From the NCBI RefSeq assembly GCF_030063305.1, contig NZ_JASISV010000002.1, forward strand, positions 496,001 to 560,000: 64,000 nt of DNA, read 5' to 3'. Position numbers and translations under genes: made by a program. Source of the stretch: Salinibacterium sp. G-O1 (GTDB lineage Bacteria; Actinomycetota; Actinomycetes; Actinomycetales; Microbacteriaceae). Positions 17,608 to 25,833 of this stretch are shown here, in pieces; the first letter of the stretch is position 1, and each line of letters starts with the position of its first letter. The notes under the pieces are model-generated. The model was not told the origin of the DNA. It made no database searches and was given only the letters and a program-made list of their open reading frames with translations.

Positions 17608-18585
17608 CTATCGAGAGACTGGGTCCAGTGCCGTCAGCAGCGCGAGCTCCGACCGGCGGGGCGCACCCTCCCAGTCCCCGTCGGAGAGGCACGCGAAGGC
17701 GCCCGCCACAACGGCTACCGCAAGACATTGCTCGGGCGTGCCTCCCGAGAGGTGCTCGGCGAGATATCCAGCCACGAATCCATCGCCCGCCCCCACGGTG
17801 TCGACGGGAGAGATTGAGACTGCGTCGCATGACACAACGTCGTCTGCCGTGAGCGCTATTGCGCCAGCCGCGCCGCGCTTCAATACGATAGTTGGTGAGC
17901 CGAATTCTGCCAGTTGGCGCGCAAGCACCTCGGCATCATCGCCGGTCTCAGTGACAATCTTGGCCTCGTCCTCGCCGGCAAACACGATATCCACCGACGG
18001 CAGGATCTCACGATAAAAGCTCGCGGCGTCTGCAGCCGACCAGAGCCTGCTTCGAAAATTGAGATCGAACGACACGGGCACGCCTGCCGCGCGCGCCATC
18101 GCAATCGCCGCGAGCGTCAACTCCCGGCACGATGGCGAGAGGGCAGGCGTGATTCCGGTGAGGTGCAGCAGTCGTGCGCCCGCGATCACCGCGGGATCGA
18201 GGTCGCCGGGCGACATGCCGGATGCTGCACTGCCCGCCCTGTAGTACACAACGTTCGTCGTTCCCGGCGTTCGTCGCTCCTTGATCATCAGCCCGGTGGG
18301 AGCCGTGGAAACGCGAGAAGCCTGAACCGTCACCCCCTCGGACTGAAGCTCACGGACGATGAAGTCGCCGCCGGCGTCCGCTCCAAGCCGACTTGTCCAG
18401 GTTGTGGGAACTCCCAGCCTGGCCAGCCCGATCGCAACGTTGCTTTCCGCTCCCCCCATGCCGATGTCCGCTGTGGCGGAGTGCGCGAGACTTCCGATGC
18501 GTGACGCCGAGAACCGCAGCATTGTCTCGCCGATCGTGACCACGGTGCCGACGCGGCGCTCGGAATCATTCAGATGCGGGGACAT
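17608..18585 (-). CDS. kdgK: PfkB-family sugar kinase, probable 2-dehydro-3-deoxygluconokinase
   Basis: The 325-residue protein is a ribokinase-fold (PfkB) kinase: GGAESNVAIGLARLG near the N-terminus and DTVGAGDGFVAGYL with catalytic Asp268. The segment TTNVVYYRAGSAASGMSPGD resembles KDG kinases, which phosphorylate 2-keto-3-deoxygluconate to KDPG. The neighbouring uronate polysaccharide genes need exactly this step. It lies 29 nt downstream of the lacI-type gene on the same strand. KDPG aldolase is not in the window. Confidence 0.82.
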   Translation of the reverse strand: MSPHLNDSERRVGTVVTIGETMLRFSASRIGSLAHSATADIGMGGAESNVAIGLARLGVPTTWTSRLGADAGGDFIVRELQSEGVTVQASRVSTAPTGLMIKERRTPGTTNVVYYRAGSAASGMSPGDLDPAVIAGARLLHLTGITPALSPSCRELTLAAIAMARAAGVPVSFDLNFRSRLWSAADAASFYREILPSVDIVFAGEDEAKIVTETGDDAEVLARQLAEFGSPTIVLKRGAAGAIALTADDVVSCDAVSISPVDTVGAGDGFVAGYLAEHLSGGTPEQCLAVAVVAGAFACLSDGDWEGAPRRSELALLTALDPVSR

Positions 18586-18614
18586 GCTCTCTCCAAACTG
18601 TCGGAAGGACCCGG

Positions 18615-19706
18615 CTACGGGGTGGCGGGAACGTGCAGGAACGAGTCACTGATCGTGTTGGCATACAGCGCCGTCGATTCCCGCACAACCAGCTCGGGTC
18701 GCAAGAGCACCGAGCTGCCCGGATCGGTCGACTCACTCGAACCTCGTTCGACAGCTTCGCTGACGGCGAGCTGCGCCATGCGCGTGATCGGCTGGCGGAC
18801 AGTCGTCAGTGGCGGATCGTACAGATCAGCCAGGATGATGTCGTCGAAACCGATGACGGACACGTCCTGCCCCACCTTGAGACCCATGTCTCGCAGGCCA
18901 CGACAGAACCCCAAAGCGGTCATGTCGTTAATCGCGACGACCGCTGTCGGCGCCGTCGCCCGATCCGCAAAGAGCTCAAGTGCGGCAGCGCGACCCAGTT
19001 CGGATGCCTCGACGTCGCCAAACTGGTCGGCCTCGAGGCCCGCCCAATGCGGCATGTCAGCGACATTCAATCCTGCCGCCTCGATGGCGTCGCAGTACCC
19101 GCGGTAGCGCGCTGATCGGTTGACCGAACGGATCGATCCAGAGACGAAGGCGATATTGGTGTGACCCAGCTCGAGCAGGTGTGTGGTCGCGACGTGACCA
19201 CCCACATTGTTGTCGACACTGATGCTGACTACTGATTCGGGGTCGTGTGGCTGGGCCGGCCGGTCGAAGGTGACGAGGCGGAGCCCCTCCGAGATCACGT
19301 GGCTCACGTGGTCGAGCGATGGCAGCGAGGTGCAGAGAATGATGCTTCGCACCCCGTCCTCCCAGAGCTCTTCGACGTACCGGCGCTCACGATCGGGATC
19401 GCGCTCGCTGTTGCAGAGCAGGACGCTGCAGCCCAGAGCGAGGGCGGCAATCTCCACCTCGTGGGCGAATGCACCCCAGAAAGGGTTGCCTACCGACGGC
19501 ACAACAAGTCCGACGGTCTGGCTCTTGCCGTTGCGAAGTTGCCGCGCAGCCCGGTTTGGCCGGTATCCGAGCTCGGCTATGGCTGCCTCGATGCGGTCGC
19601 GGGTTGCCGCGACCATACGGTCCTGGCGGTCATTGAGAAAGTTGGAGACCGAGCTGGGCGAGACATTTGCCGCTTGGGCTACGTCCTGAATAGTCACTCG
19701 TGCCAC
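18615..19706 (-). CDS. LacI-family transcriptional repressor
   Basis: The 363-residue protein has an N-terminal LacI helix-turn-helix (VTIQDVAQAANVSPSSVSNFLN, hinge RPNRAARQLRNGKSQ) and a periplasmic-binding-like ligand domain (QTVGLVVPSVGNPFWGAF, SIRSVNRSARYRGY). It diverges from the sugar ABC operon and probably represses both itself and that operon. Two copies of GTGTAACGAT in opposite orientation flank the intergenic region and are candidate operators. The inducer is probably a sugar acid derived from the polysaccharide; this is inferred. Confidence 0.92.
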   Translation of the reverse strand: MARVTIQDVAQAANVSPSSVSNFLNDRQDRMVAATRDRIEAAIAELGYRPNRAARQLRNGKSQTVGLVVPSVGNPFWGAFAHEVEIAALALGCSVLLCNSERDPDRERRYVEELWEDGVRSIILCTSLPSLDHVSHVISEGLRLVTFDRPAQPHDPESVVSISVDNNVGGHVATTHLLELGHTNIAFVSGSIRSVNRSARYRGYCDAIEAAGLNVADMPHWAGLEADQFGDVEASELGRAAALELFADRATAPTAVVAINDMTALGFCRGLRDMGLKVGQDVSVIGFDDIILADLYDPPLTTVRQPITRMAQLAVSEAVERGSSESTDPGSSVLLRPELVVRESTALYANTISDSFLHVPATP

Positions 19707-19745
19707 GTTGCCTCCTTTGGCGATGATCCGTTGGTGCTCGTTTTA

Positions 19746-19755
19746 GTGTAACGAT
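19746..19755. promoter_or_regulatory. candidate LacI operator half-site, repressor side
   Basis: GTGTAACGAT lies 40 nt upstream of the lacI-type start. Its exact reverse complement occurs at 19859-19868, next to the transporter promoter. AACG centres are typical of LacI-family operators. Confidence 0.4.
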
Positions 19756-19822
19756 TTATTGGTTCAACACAAGGAAATTGCTGACGTCGTGCAGTGCACG
19801 TCACTAATTCTGTTGACTGCTC

Positions 19823-19868
19823 TTGACTCTCGCGGACAGACTCGTCTAGTGTCAGTGCATCGTTACAC
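19823..19868 (+). promoter_or_regulatory. promoter with operator-like site for the transport operon
   Basis: TTGACT (19823-19828) and TAGTGT (19847-19852) are separated by 18 bp. ATCGTTACAC (19859-19868), the reverse complement of the site near lacI, follows directly at the expected start of transcription. Repression by blocking initiation, possibly with looping to the other site, would fit. Confidence 0.45.
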
Positions 19869-19962
19869 CGACGACGGCGAGACTCCGCTCATCGGTCAAC
19901 ACTGAACTGAGACGACGAGGTCGATGCGCAGCAGTCGACGCTCGTTCTCATATTGAGAGGAC

Positions 19963-21267
19963 ATGCACATGGAAGTGAAGTCACGAATGCGCCGCACCGC
20001 GTCGGTAGCAATGGTCGCCCTGATGGGGCTGGGTCTGGTCGCCTGTTCCGCAGGAGGCTCAGACACACCACTCGATCCAGACGAAGTATCCGGAGAGATC
20101 AGCCTCCTTACCCCGATCTTCGAAGGCAGCCCGGGCCAGGATCTGCTCGAAGACGAGCTCCTCCCCAAGTTTTACGAGGAATACCCCAACGTCAAGGTCA
20201 ACGTGGATTACACGACCTACGGCAACCTCAACGAAAAGCTCACCACTGCCGTCGTGTCCGGCCTCGTGCCCGACGTGATGCTGATGGGCGTTGGCTGGGT
20301 TGAAGGCTTTGCCTCCAAGAACGTTCTCGCCGACCTCGGCGAGCTCGGACTGAGCGAAAGCTCACTCAAGGAGAAGTACACAGACGCCATCGTCGATGCC
20401 GGCACGTGGGACGGCAAGGTTTACGCTGTGCCGATCATGCTCGACACGCGCTTCGGTGTGGCGCGGATGGACATCCTCAAGGAGGCTGGCTACGACAGCC
20501 CTCCATCGTCATGGGAGGAACTCATCGAGATCGCCGAGGCGACCACGGTGCGGTCGTCCAGCGGCAAGCTCGAGCGGGCCGGCTTTGACATGCTGTCGCT
20601 CGACGCACGTCAGGCGTTCGAAACCATGCTCTTCTCGGCGGGTGGCGACATCTTCAATGACGACGACACCGAACCGACCTTCAACGGCCCGGAGGGCGTC
20701 GCTGCGCTGGGACTCATGTCAGACCTCATAAACAAGTACAAGGTCGAAGACATTGGATTCACGTCGACAGACGACATTGTCAATCCACTCATCAACGGTC
20801 GAGCAGCGATGGGAATCGCTCACAACAACCTGTGGAGCCAGACGCTCGCCGCCGACCCCACCGTGATTGACAACCTTGAGCCGTTCCTCATTCAGGGTGA
20901 AGCTCCCGGAATGTTCTTCGGTGGCACTCTCGCCACGGTGGCCAAGAACTCGAAGAGTCCGCAGGCGGCCCGCGCGCTACTCGAATTCCTCTCGAGCCCA
21001 GAGGCAGCGCTGGCAGCGAACGAACAGCGCGGAAACGTGCCTGCTCTCACCGAATTGCTCGACTCTGACTATGTGCAGTCGAACCGCTTTGTGCAGTTCG
21101 CCATGGAGAACCTGGATGTCGCGAAGCGCGAGGGTGGGCCGGCCAAGTGGCTCGAGGTGCGAGGAGATGTCGCGCCAGCAGTACAGTCCGCTCTTCTGGG
21201 ACAGTCGACGCCGGAGAAGGCTCTCGATGATCTCGCCGGGCTTGTTCAGTCAGCGATAGACCGCTAG
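19963..21267 (+). CDS. sugar ABC transporter substrate-binding lipoprotein
   Basis: The 434-residue protein has a signal peptide with lipobox LVAC followed by a family 1 extracellular solute-binding domain (ISLLTPIFEGSPGQDLLEDELLPKFYEEYP near the start, MLDTRFGVARMDILKEAGYDSPPSSWEEL, and EFLSSPEAALAANEQRGNVPA). It should be anchored on the outer face of the membrane and bind oligosaccharides. It opens the operon with two permeases and polysaccharide lyases, so unsaturated uronate oligosaccharides are the likely ligand. Several in-frame ATGs exist at 19963, 19969 and 19987. Confidence 0.92.
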   Translation: MHMEVKSRMRRTASVAMVALMGLGLVACSAGGSDTPLDPDEVSGEISLLTPIFEGSPGQDLLEDELLPKFYEEYPNVKVNVDYTTYGNLNEKLTTAVVSGLVPDVMLMGVGWVEGFASKNVLADLGELGLSESSLKEKYTDAIVDAGTWDGKVYAVPIMLDTRFGVARMDILKEAGYDSPPSSWEELIEIAEATTVRSSSGKLERAGFDMLSLDARQAFETMLFSAGGDIFNDDDTEPTFNGPEGVAALGLMSDLINKYKVEDIGFTSTDDIVNPLINGRAAMGIAHNNLWSQTLAADPTVIDNLEPFLIQGEAPGMFFGGTLATVAKNSKSPQAARALLEFLSSPEAALAANEQRGNVPALTELLDSDYVQSNRFVQFAMENLDVAKREGGPAKWLEVRGDVAPAVQSALLGQSTPEKALDDLAGLVQSAIDR

Positions 21268-21275
21268 CACCGATA

Positions 21276-21304
21276 GTGCCCGGGTGCAGCGTGCACCCGG
21301 GCAC
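21276..21304 (+). promoter_or_regulatory. intercistronic hairpin between binding protein and permease genes
   Basis: GTGCCCGGGTGC (21276-21287) and GCACCCGGGCAC (21293-21304) form a 12-bp perfect GC-rich stem with a 5-nt loop, 9 nt after the stop codon. No T-tract follows. Such structures often stabilise the upstream message and lower downstream expression, giving more binding protein than permease. Confidence 0.65.
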
Positions 21305-21339
21305 CTCCCCCTAAGCCACTGAGAAAACACGAGGGCGTG

Positions 21340-22299
21340 ATGACCACTACAGATCGACACCCGGTGCAGAGCGACAGCGCTCCACCGACAGGGATGTCCG
21401 TGAAGAAGCTGCCGAAACGGGCCGGCCACATCAGCATCGCTGAAAAGAGAAGGCGCCGCGCCGGTTGGCTCATGATCACGCCATCCGTGATCCACGTCGG
21501 CCTGTGGACGGCCATCCCCGTCCTCGCGACCTTCTACCTTTCCTTTACCGATTACAACATCTTTGATGCGCCGAACTGGATCTGGCTCGATAACTACATC
21601 GAGATGTTCCAGGATCCGGTGTTCGTTCAGTCGATCTGGAACACCATCTGGTACACGTTCTGGACGGTGCCTGTGGCGATGGCGGTCGCCGTGGTCGTCG
21701 CGGTGCTGCTGAACCAGGGCCTCAAGATGCAGAAGTTCTACCGCACCGCGTTCTTCGTGCCACAAGTCACCGCGACCGTCGCCATCGCGATGGTGTGGCT
21801 CTGGATCTTCAACCCGCAGTACGGGCTGCTGAACGCGGCACTCGAGTCAATCGGACTTCCCGGACAGGCGTGGCTGGTTGATCCCACCTGGGCGCTCCCC
21901 TCGGTCATCCTGGTCGGCGCGTGGCAGGGCATCGGCATCAAGATGCTCATCTACATCGCGGCACTGCAGAACATCGATGAATCCCTCTACGAGGCGGCGT
22001 CGCTCGACGGAGCTTCCTCCATCCGCAAGTTCTTCAGCATCACGGTTCCGATGCTAAAACCCGCCACCTTCTTCGTGTTCATCATCTCGATCATCGGAGC
22101 GTTCCAGGTGTTCGACCAGATCTACGTGCTCACCGACGGTGGCCCCGCAAACGCCACCACGATGATGACCTACGAGGTCTACCGCTCGGCATTCCAGGAG
22201 TTCCGAATGGGAATGGCCGCGGCCCAGTCGGTCGTGCTGTTCGCATTCCTCCTGTTTGTCACCCTCATCAGCCGACGTGCCACCAAGGAAGAGGACTAG
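21340..22299 (+). CDS. sugar ABC transporter permease (MalF/UgpA type)
   Basis: This approximately 319-residue integral membrane protein has six hydrophobic segments and the EAA loop (ESLYEAASLDGASSIRKFFSITVPML) that contacts the transport ATPase. A long N-terminal cytosolic segment precedes the first helix (MITPSVIHVGLWTAIPVLATFYLSF). GTG at 21337 is possible, but ATG at 21340 is better spaced from GAGGG. It pairs with the next permease; no ATPase gene is nearby, which suggests a shared MsiK-type ATPase encoded elsewhere. Confidence 0.92.
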   Translation: MTTTDRHPVQSDSAPPTGMSVKKLPKRAGHISIAEKRRRRAGWLMITPSVIHVGLWTAIPVLATFYLSFTDYNIFDAPNWIWLDNYIEMFQDPVFVQSIWNTIWYTFWTVPVAMAVAVVVAVLLNQGLKMQKFYRTAFFVPQVTATVAIAMVWLWIFNPQYGLLNAALESIGLPGQAWLVDPTWALPSVILVGAWQGIGIKMLIYIAALQNIDESLYEAASLDGASSIRKFFSITVPMLKPATFFVFIISIIGAFQVFDQIYVLTDGGPANATTMMTYEVYRSAFQEFRMGMAAAQSVVLFAFLLFVTLISRRATKEED

Positions 22300-22301
22300 T
22301 G

Positions 22302-23237
22302 ATGACCGTCAACACTGTTCGGGCCGCTGCGATTGCCAGCCCGGCAACGCGAAAAGGCCCCAAGCGCTGGTACCACCACGCGACTGGGCGCCAGGCCGCA
22401 CTGATCAACGTCCTGCTGACCATCGGTGCCGTCACCATGCTCGTGCCCTTCGTCTGGATGGTGCTCACGAGCCTCAAGTCCCCGGCGGAGCTCGCGCAGT
22501 TCCCACCGACCGTGCTTCCGCAGGAGTGGATGTTCAGCAACTACGCGGCGACGCTGGATGCCGCTCCGTTCGGGACCTACTTCCGCAACAGCCTCATCAT
22601 CGCGTCGACCCACACGATCATCACGATCGCGCTCGGCTCGCTGGCGGGTTACGCACTGGCCAGGGTCTACTTCCGCGGCCGTGAAGCGATCTTCCTCGCT
22701 TTCGTCGCGATGCTGATGATCCCCACCTACACGAAGATCGTTCCGCAGTTCCTGCTGGTGAAGTTCATGCCGCTGTTCGGTGGCAATGACATCTTCGGCC
22801 AGGGCGGTATCGGCTGGTTGAACAGCTGGTGGGCGCTGATCATCCCCGGAGGGCTGAGCGCATCCGCAATCTTCCTGTTCCGTCAGTTCTACCTGTCGCT
22901 ACCGAAAGACCTCGAGGAGGCCGCTCGACTCGACGGCCTCGGAGAGTTCCGCATCTATGCGCAGATCTACACTCCCCTGATCAAGCCGGCAATCGCTACG
23001 GTCGGCCTGCTGACGTTCCAGGACAGTTGGAACAACTTCCTCTGGCCTCTGCTGGTCACTACCAGCGCGGATTTGCGAGTGATCCAGGTCGGTTTGGCGG
23101 TGTTCCAGCAGCTCGACAACACGCAATGGCAGTACCTCATGGCCGGAACGACGATGGCCACCGTACCCATGGTGCTGCTGTTCATCTTCGCCCAGAAGTA
23201 CTTCATTCAGGGCTTCACCAACGCCGGCATCAAGTAG
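22302..23237 (+). CDS. sugar ABC transporter permease (MalG/UgpE type)
   Basis: The roughly 311-residue permease has six membrane segments and the EAA loop KDLEEAARLDGLGEFRIYAQIYTPLIKPA. It begins 2 nt after the stop of the first permease, with AAGGAAGAGG upstream; a GTG at 22299 overlapping the stop is an alternative start. It completes the importer together with the binding protein. The expected substrate is an oligosaccharide released by the lyases encoded downstream. Confidence 0.92.
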   Translation: MTVNTVRAAAIASPATRKGPKRWYHHATGRQAALINVLLTIGAVTMLVPFVWMVLTSLKSPAELAQFPPTVLPQEWMFSNYAATLDAAPFGTYFRNSLIIASTHTIITIALGSLAGYALARVYFRGREAIFLAFVAMLMIPTYTKIVPQFLLVKFMPLFGGNDIFGQGGIGWLNSWWALIIPGGLSASAIFLFRQFYLSLPKDLEEAARLDGLGEFRIYAQIYTPLIKPAIATVGLLTFQDSWNNFLWPLLVTTSADLRVIQVGLAVFQQLDNTQWQYLMAGTTMATVPMVLLFIFAQKYFIQGFTNAGIK

Positions 23238-23275
23238 CCCACACACCAACTAACAGATAGGCACGGTAGATAAAA

Positions 23276-24040
23276 ATGAGCATTGACCTCACCGGACGGC
23301 GCGCACTGGTCACAGGCGCGGGAGCAGGAATCGGCGCGGCGATCGCTTTAGCCCTGGCCAAGGCGGGTGCCGACGTTGTTGTGCACTACGCACACAGCGA
23401 AGGCGGCGCGACCTCAGTCAAGGAGCAGATCGAAGCGGGCGGCACTCGTTCCCTCGCGGTTCAGGCAGACCTCACGGACTCTGCCGAGGCAACACGTCTG
23501 GTGGATTCCGCTGTCGAGTTTCTGGGCGGGTTGGACATCCTCGTCAATAACGCCGGGCACCTCGTAGGACGTGCGCCGCTCACCGAGACCACGGACGAGC
23601 GCTACAACGAGATCATGAATGTGAACATGGCGAGCACCTTCTTCACGACACGGCAGGCCCTTGCAGCGCTCGCCGAATCCTCCAACGGTCGCGTCATCAC
23701 GATGGCGTCGCTCGCTGCCGAAAACGGCGGCGGCGCAGGCTCCGTCGTGTACGCCACGTCGAAGGCGGCAGTGGTCGGGTTCACCAGGGCACTCGCGAAA
23801 GAGATCGCCGGCAAGAAGATCACGGTGAACGCCGTCGCACCGGGCTTCATCGCGTCGACTCCTTTTCACGACACCTTCACGCCGAGCGAAGCCCAGAAGA
23901 ACATCATCTCGGGCATCCCTCTCGGTCGCGCCGGAACTGCCGACGACGTCGCTGACGTCGCGCTCTTCCTCGCCTCCGATCTGGCGTCGTATGTCACCGG
24001 CCAGGTCGTTGACATCAACGGAGGACTCAACTTCCGATGA
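23276..24040 (+). CDS. SDR-family oxidoreductase, possible DEH/uronate reductase
   Basis: The 254-residue classical short-chain dehydrogenase has the cofactor motif TGAGAGIG (residues 13-20), NNAG at 91-94, and catalytic Ser145, Tyr159 and Lys163. Its place between the importer and the lyase genes, with a KDG kinase nearby, suggests reduction of 4-deoxy-5-hexoseulose uronate (DEH) or a related keto-uronate to KDG. FabG-like activity on other substrates cannot be excluded. Its stop overlaps the next start as ATGA, so translation is coupled. Confidence 0.8.
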   Translation: MSIDLTGRRALVTGAGAGIGAAIALALAKAGADVVVHYAHSEGGATSVKEQIEAGGTRSLAVQADLTDSAEATRLVDSAVEFLGGLDILVNNAGHLVGRAPLTETTDERYNEIMNVNMASTFFTTRQALAALAESSNGRVITMASLAAENGGGAGSVVYATSKAAVVGFTRALAKEIAGKKITVNAVAPGFIASTPFHDTFTPSEAQKNIISGIPLGRAGTADDVADVALFLASDLASYVTGQVVDINGGLNFR

Positions 24041-25833
24041 GCGTGGTGCCGCAGCGGCCGGGTGGGTGGTGGCACGACTATGTGTGCGACACGCACGGGA
24101 TCGAGTTGGGTGCTCGGGACGGCGACGAATATCTCTGTTCTTATGGGTGCCGGCTGACGGGCGAGAAGGTGGAGGCAGCCTGGCTGGCGCTGGAACATCA
24201 GGCTCTCGCTCGGGCCACCCGCGTTGCAGCGCACAGCTACCGCCTGAACGGCAGCGCCAACGACCGGGAGCGCGCTGTCACGCTGCTTGTCGACTACGCC
24301 GAACTGTACGACGCGATCTCGGCTGATGGTTGGAGCTCACAGAGCGAATCCTGGATGCTGCGAGGCAAACTTTTCGCTCAGGCTCTCTCTGAGGCGCAAT
24401 GGGCCGTCGGCATCGCGGATGCCGTGATCGCGCTCGGTCCCCTGCCTGAGCTGCAGGAATCAGCCAGCCTCGCACGGATGCTGGCTGGACTCGCGGAGAC
24501 CCTCACCGAGTCGCGGCGCATCCTGGTCGACGACCGTTCCGACCAGCGCAGCAACTACACGGCCTGGCTTGACGCGGCGGCACGGTTGGTTGCCCTGGCC
24601 ACGCACACCCTCGGCGGTGAGCCGCCAGCGGCCCATCTCGAGACGGCAATCTATGAGCACATGCAGATTGCAGTCCGGCCGGATGGCTGGGAGTGGGAGG
24701 CATCCACGTACTATCACGTGTTCGTGTTGCGGGCCTATCTGCTGGGGTTGCGCGGTCTCGACCCGCAGGCGGTGCCTGTCGAGACATCCGGTGTTCTGCG
24801 CTCCATGATTGACGTTCTGATTTCGATCGCAGCCCCGGATGGATTCCTGCCGGCGCTGCACGATGGCCCGTTCGACCGCGAGGCGATGCACCGCGAGGTG
24901 CTGGAAATCTGCACACTGGCTGCGCAGTTCTTCGCCGCCACCGGTCTTGAGACGGTGAAAGCCTGGGTGGTGGAGCGCCTTGGCGTCAACCACGACGGTC
25001 TCGAATCGATGCTCGACGGTTGGTTCACCGGAGCACCCGTCGCCAGCGTGCCCGCGGTGGCAGGTTCGCGCTATTTCGAAGACGCTGGCTATGTGGTGTT
25101 ACGTGACCCGGGCAACCGGATGCACGCCGTGCTCGACGCCGGACCGCACGGTGGTGCGCACGGACACTTCGATAAGTTGTCGCTGTACCTGTACGGCGAT
25201 GGGGCGAAGTGGCAACCAGCCCCGGCGGTTCCGCCGTACGGTCACGCTTTACGCCACTCGTACTACGCCCGCACCGTGGCGCATCCAACAGTTCGTGTCG
25301 ATGGTGCTGACCAGCTGGAGGCGACAGCCGACGTTACGTCGTGGGACGCCGCAGCGTCGCGTGTGTCTGCAGTGACGACGACAGCCATCGACGGGGTGCG
25401 GCTGAGTCGAACGGTTCAGCTCAGCGACGGTTTCCTGGTGGATGTGGTGCACGTCACCAGTGATCACGATGTTGCGCGCTCGATCTCTCTCGGGCTACGA
25501 CCCGCCGTCGATTTCAGCGTCGTGCACGAGGGCGACCGATGGCGGTCGACGTGGGACTCCCCCGGCACCACCTCGCTCACCGGGGCGCATTGGGCTTCGG
25601 GCGACGCAACTCTCGAATTGTCGTCGGGCCGAGGTCCGTCCGACGACCCCAGCCGGCCTCAACACATCGGCAACTGGGCTGCAACCGCGTCAGAGGCCAC
25701 TTTTGTGAGCGTGTATTCCTTCGATCCCCAGCTCAGCATCGACAGCGCTCATGCGACCTTCTCGGACGCCAGCGTCGTGATCGACATCAGCATTTCAGAC
25801 CAGGAAATTTCCCGAATAGAGGTAACACTGTGA
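24037..25833 (+). CDS. heparinase II/III family polysaccharide lyase
   Basis: The 598-residue protein combines an N-terminal alpha-helical toroid region with a C-terminal beta-sandwich, the architecture of heparinase II/III-like lyases (PL12/15/17/21 group). The start GGWWHDYVCDTHGIEL is typical of actinobacterial members. GPHGGAHGHFDKLSLYLYGDGAKW carries the conserved His residues of the central sheet. No signal peptide is seen, so it should act on imported oligosaccharides in the cytosol. Start and stop overlap both neighbours by 4 nt. Alginate, heparin-like or other uronate substrates are all possible. Confidence 0.82.
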   Translation: MSVVPQRPGGWWHDYVCDTHGIELGARDGDEYLCSYGCRLTGEKVEAAWLALEHQALARATRVAAHSYRLNGSANDRERAVTLLVDYAELYDAISADGWSSQSESWMLRGKLFAQALSEAQWAVGIADAVIALGPLPELQESASLARMLAGLAETLTESRRILVDDRSDQRSNYTAWLDAAARLVALATHTLGGEPPAAHLETAIYEHMQIAVRPDGWEWEASTYYHVFVLRAYLLGLRGLDPQAVPVETSGVLRSMIDVLISIAAPDGFLPALHDGPFDREAMHREVLEICTLAAQFFAATGLETVKAWVVERLGVNHDGLESMLDGWFTGAPVASVPAVAGSRYFEDAGYVVLRDPGNRMHAVLDAGPHGGAHGHFDKLSLYLYGDGAKWQPAPAVPPYGHALRHSYYARTVAHPTVRVDGADQLEATADVTSWDAAASRVSAVTTTAIDGVRLSRTVQLSDGFLVDVVHVTSDHDVARSISLGLRPAVDFSVVHEGDRWRSTWDSPGTTSLTGAHWASGDATLELSSGRGPSDDPSRPQHIGNWAATASEATFVSVYSFDPQLSIDSAHATFSDASVVIDISISDQEISRIEVTL

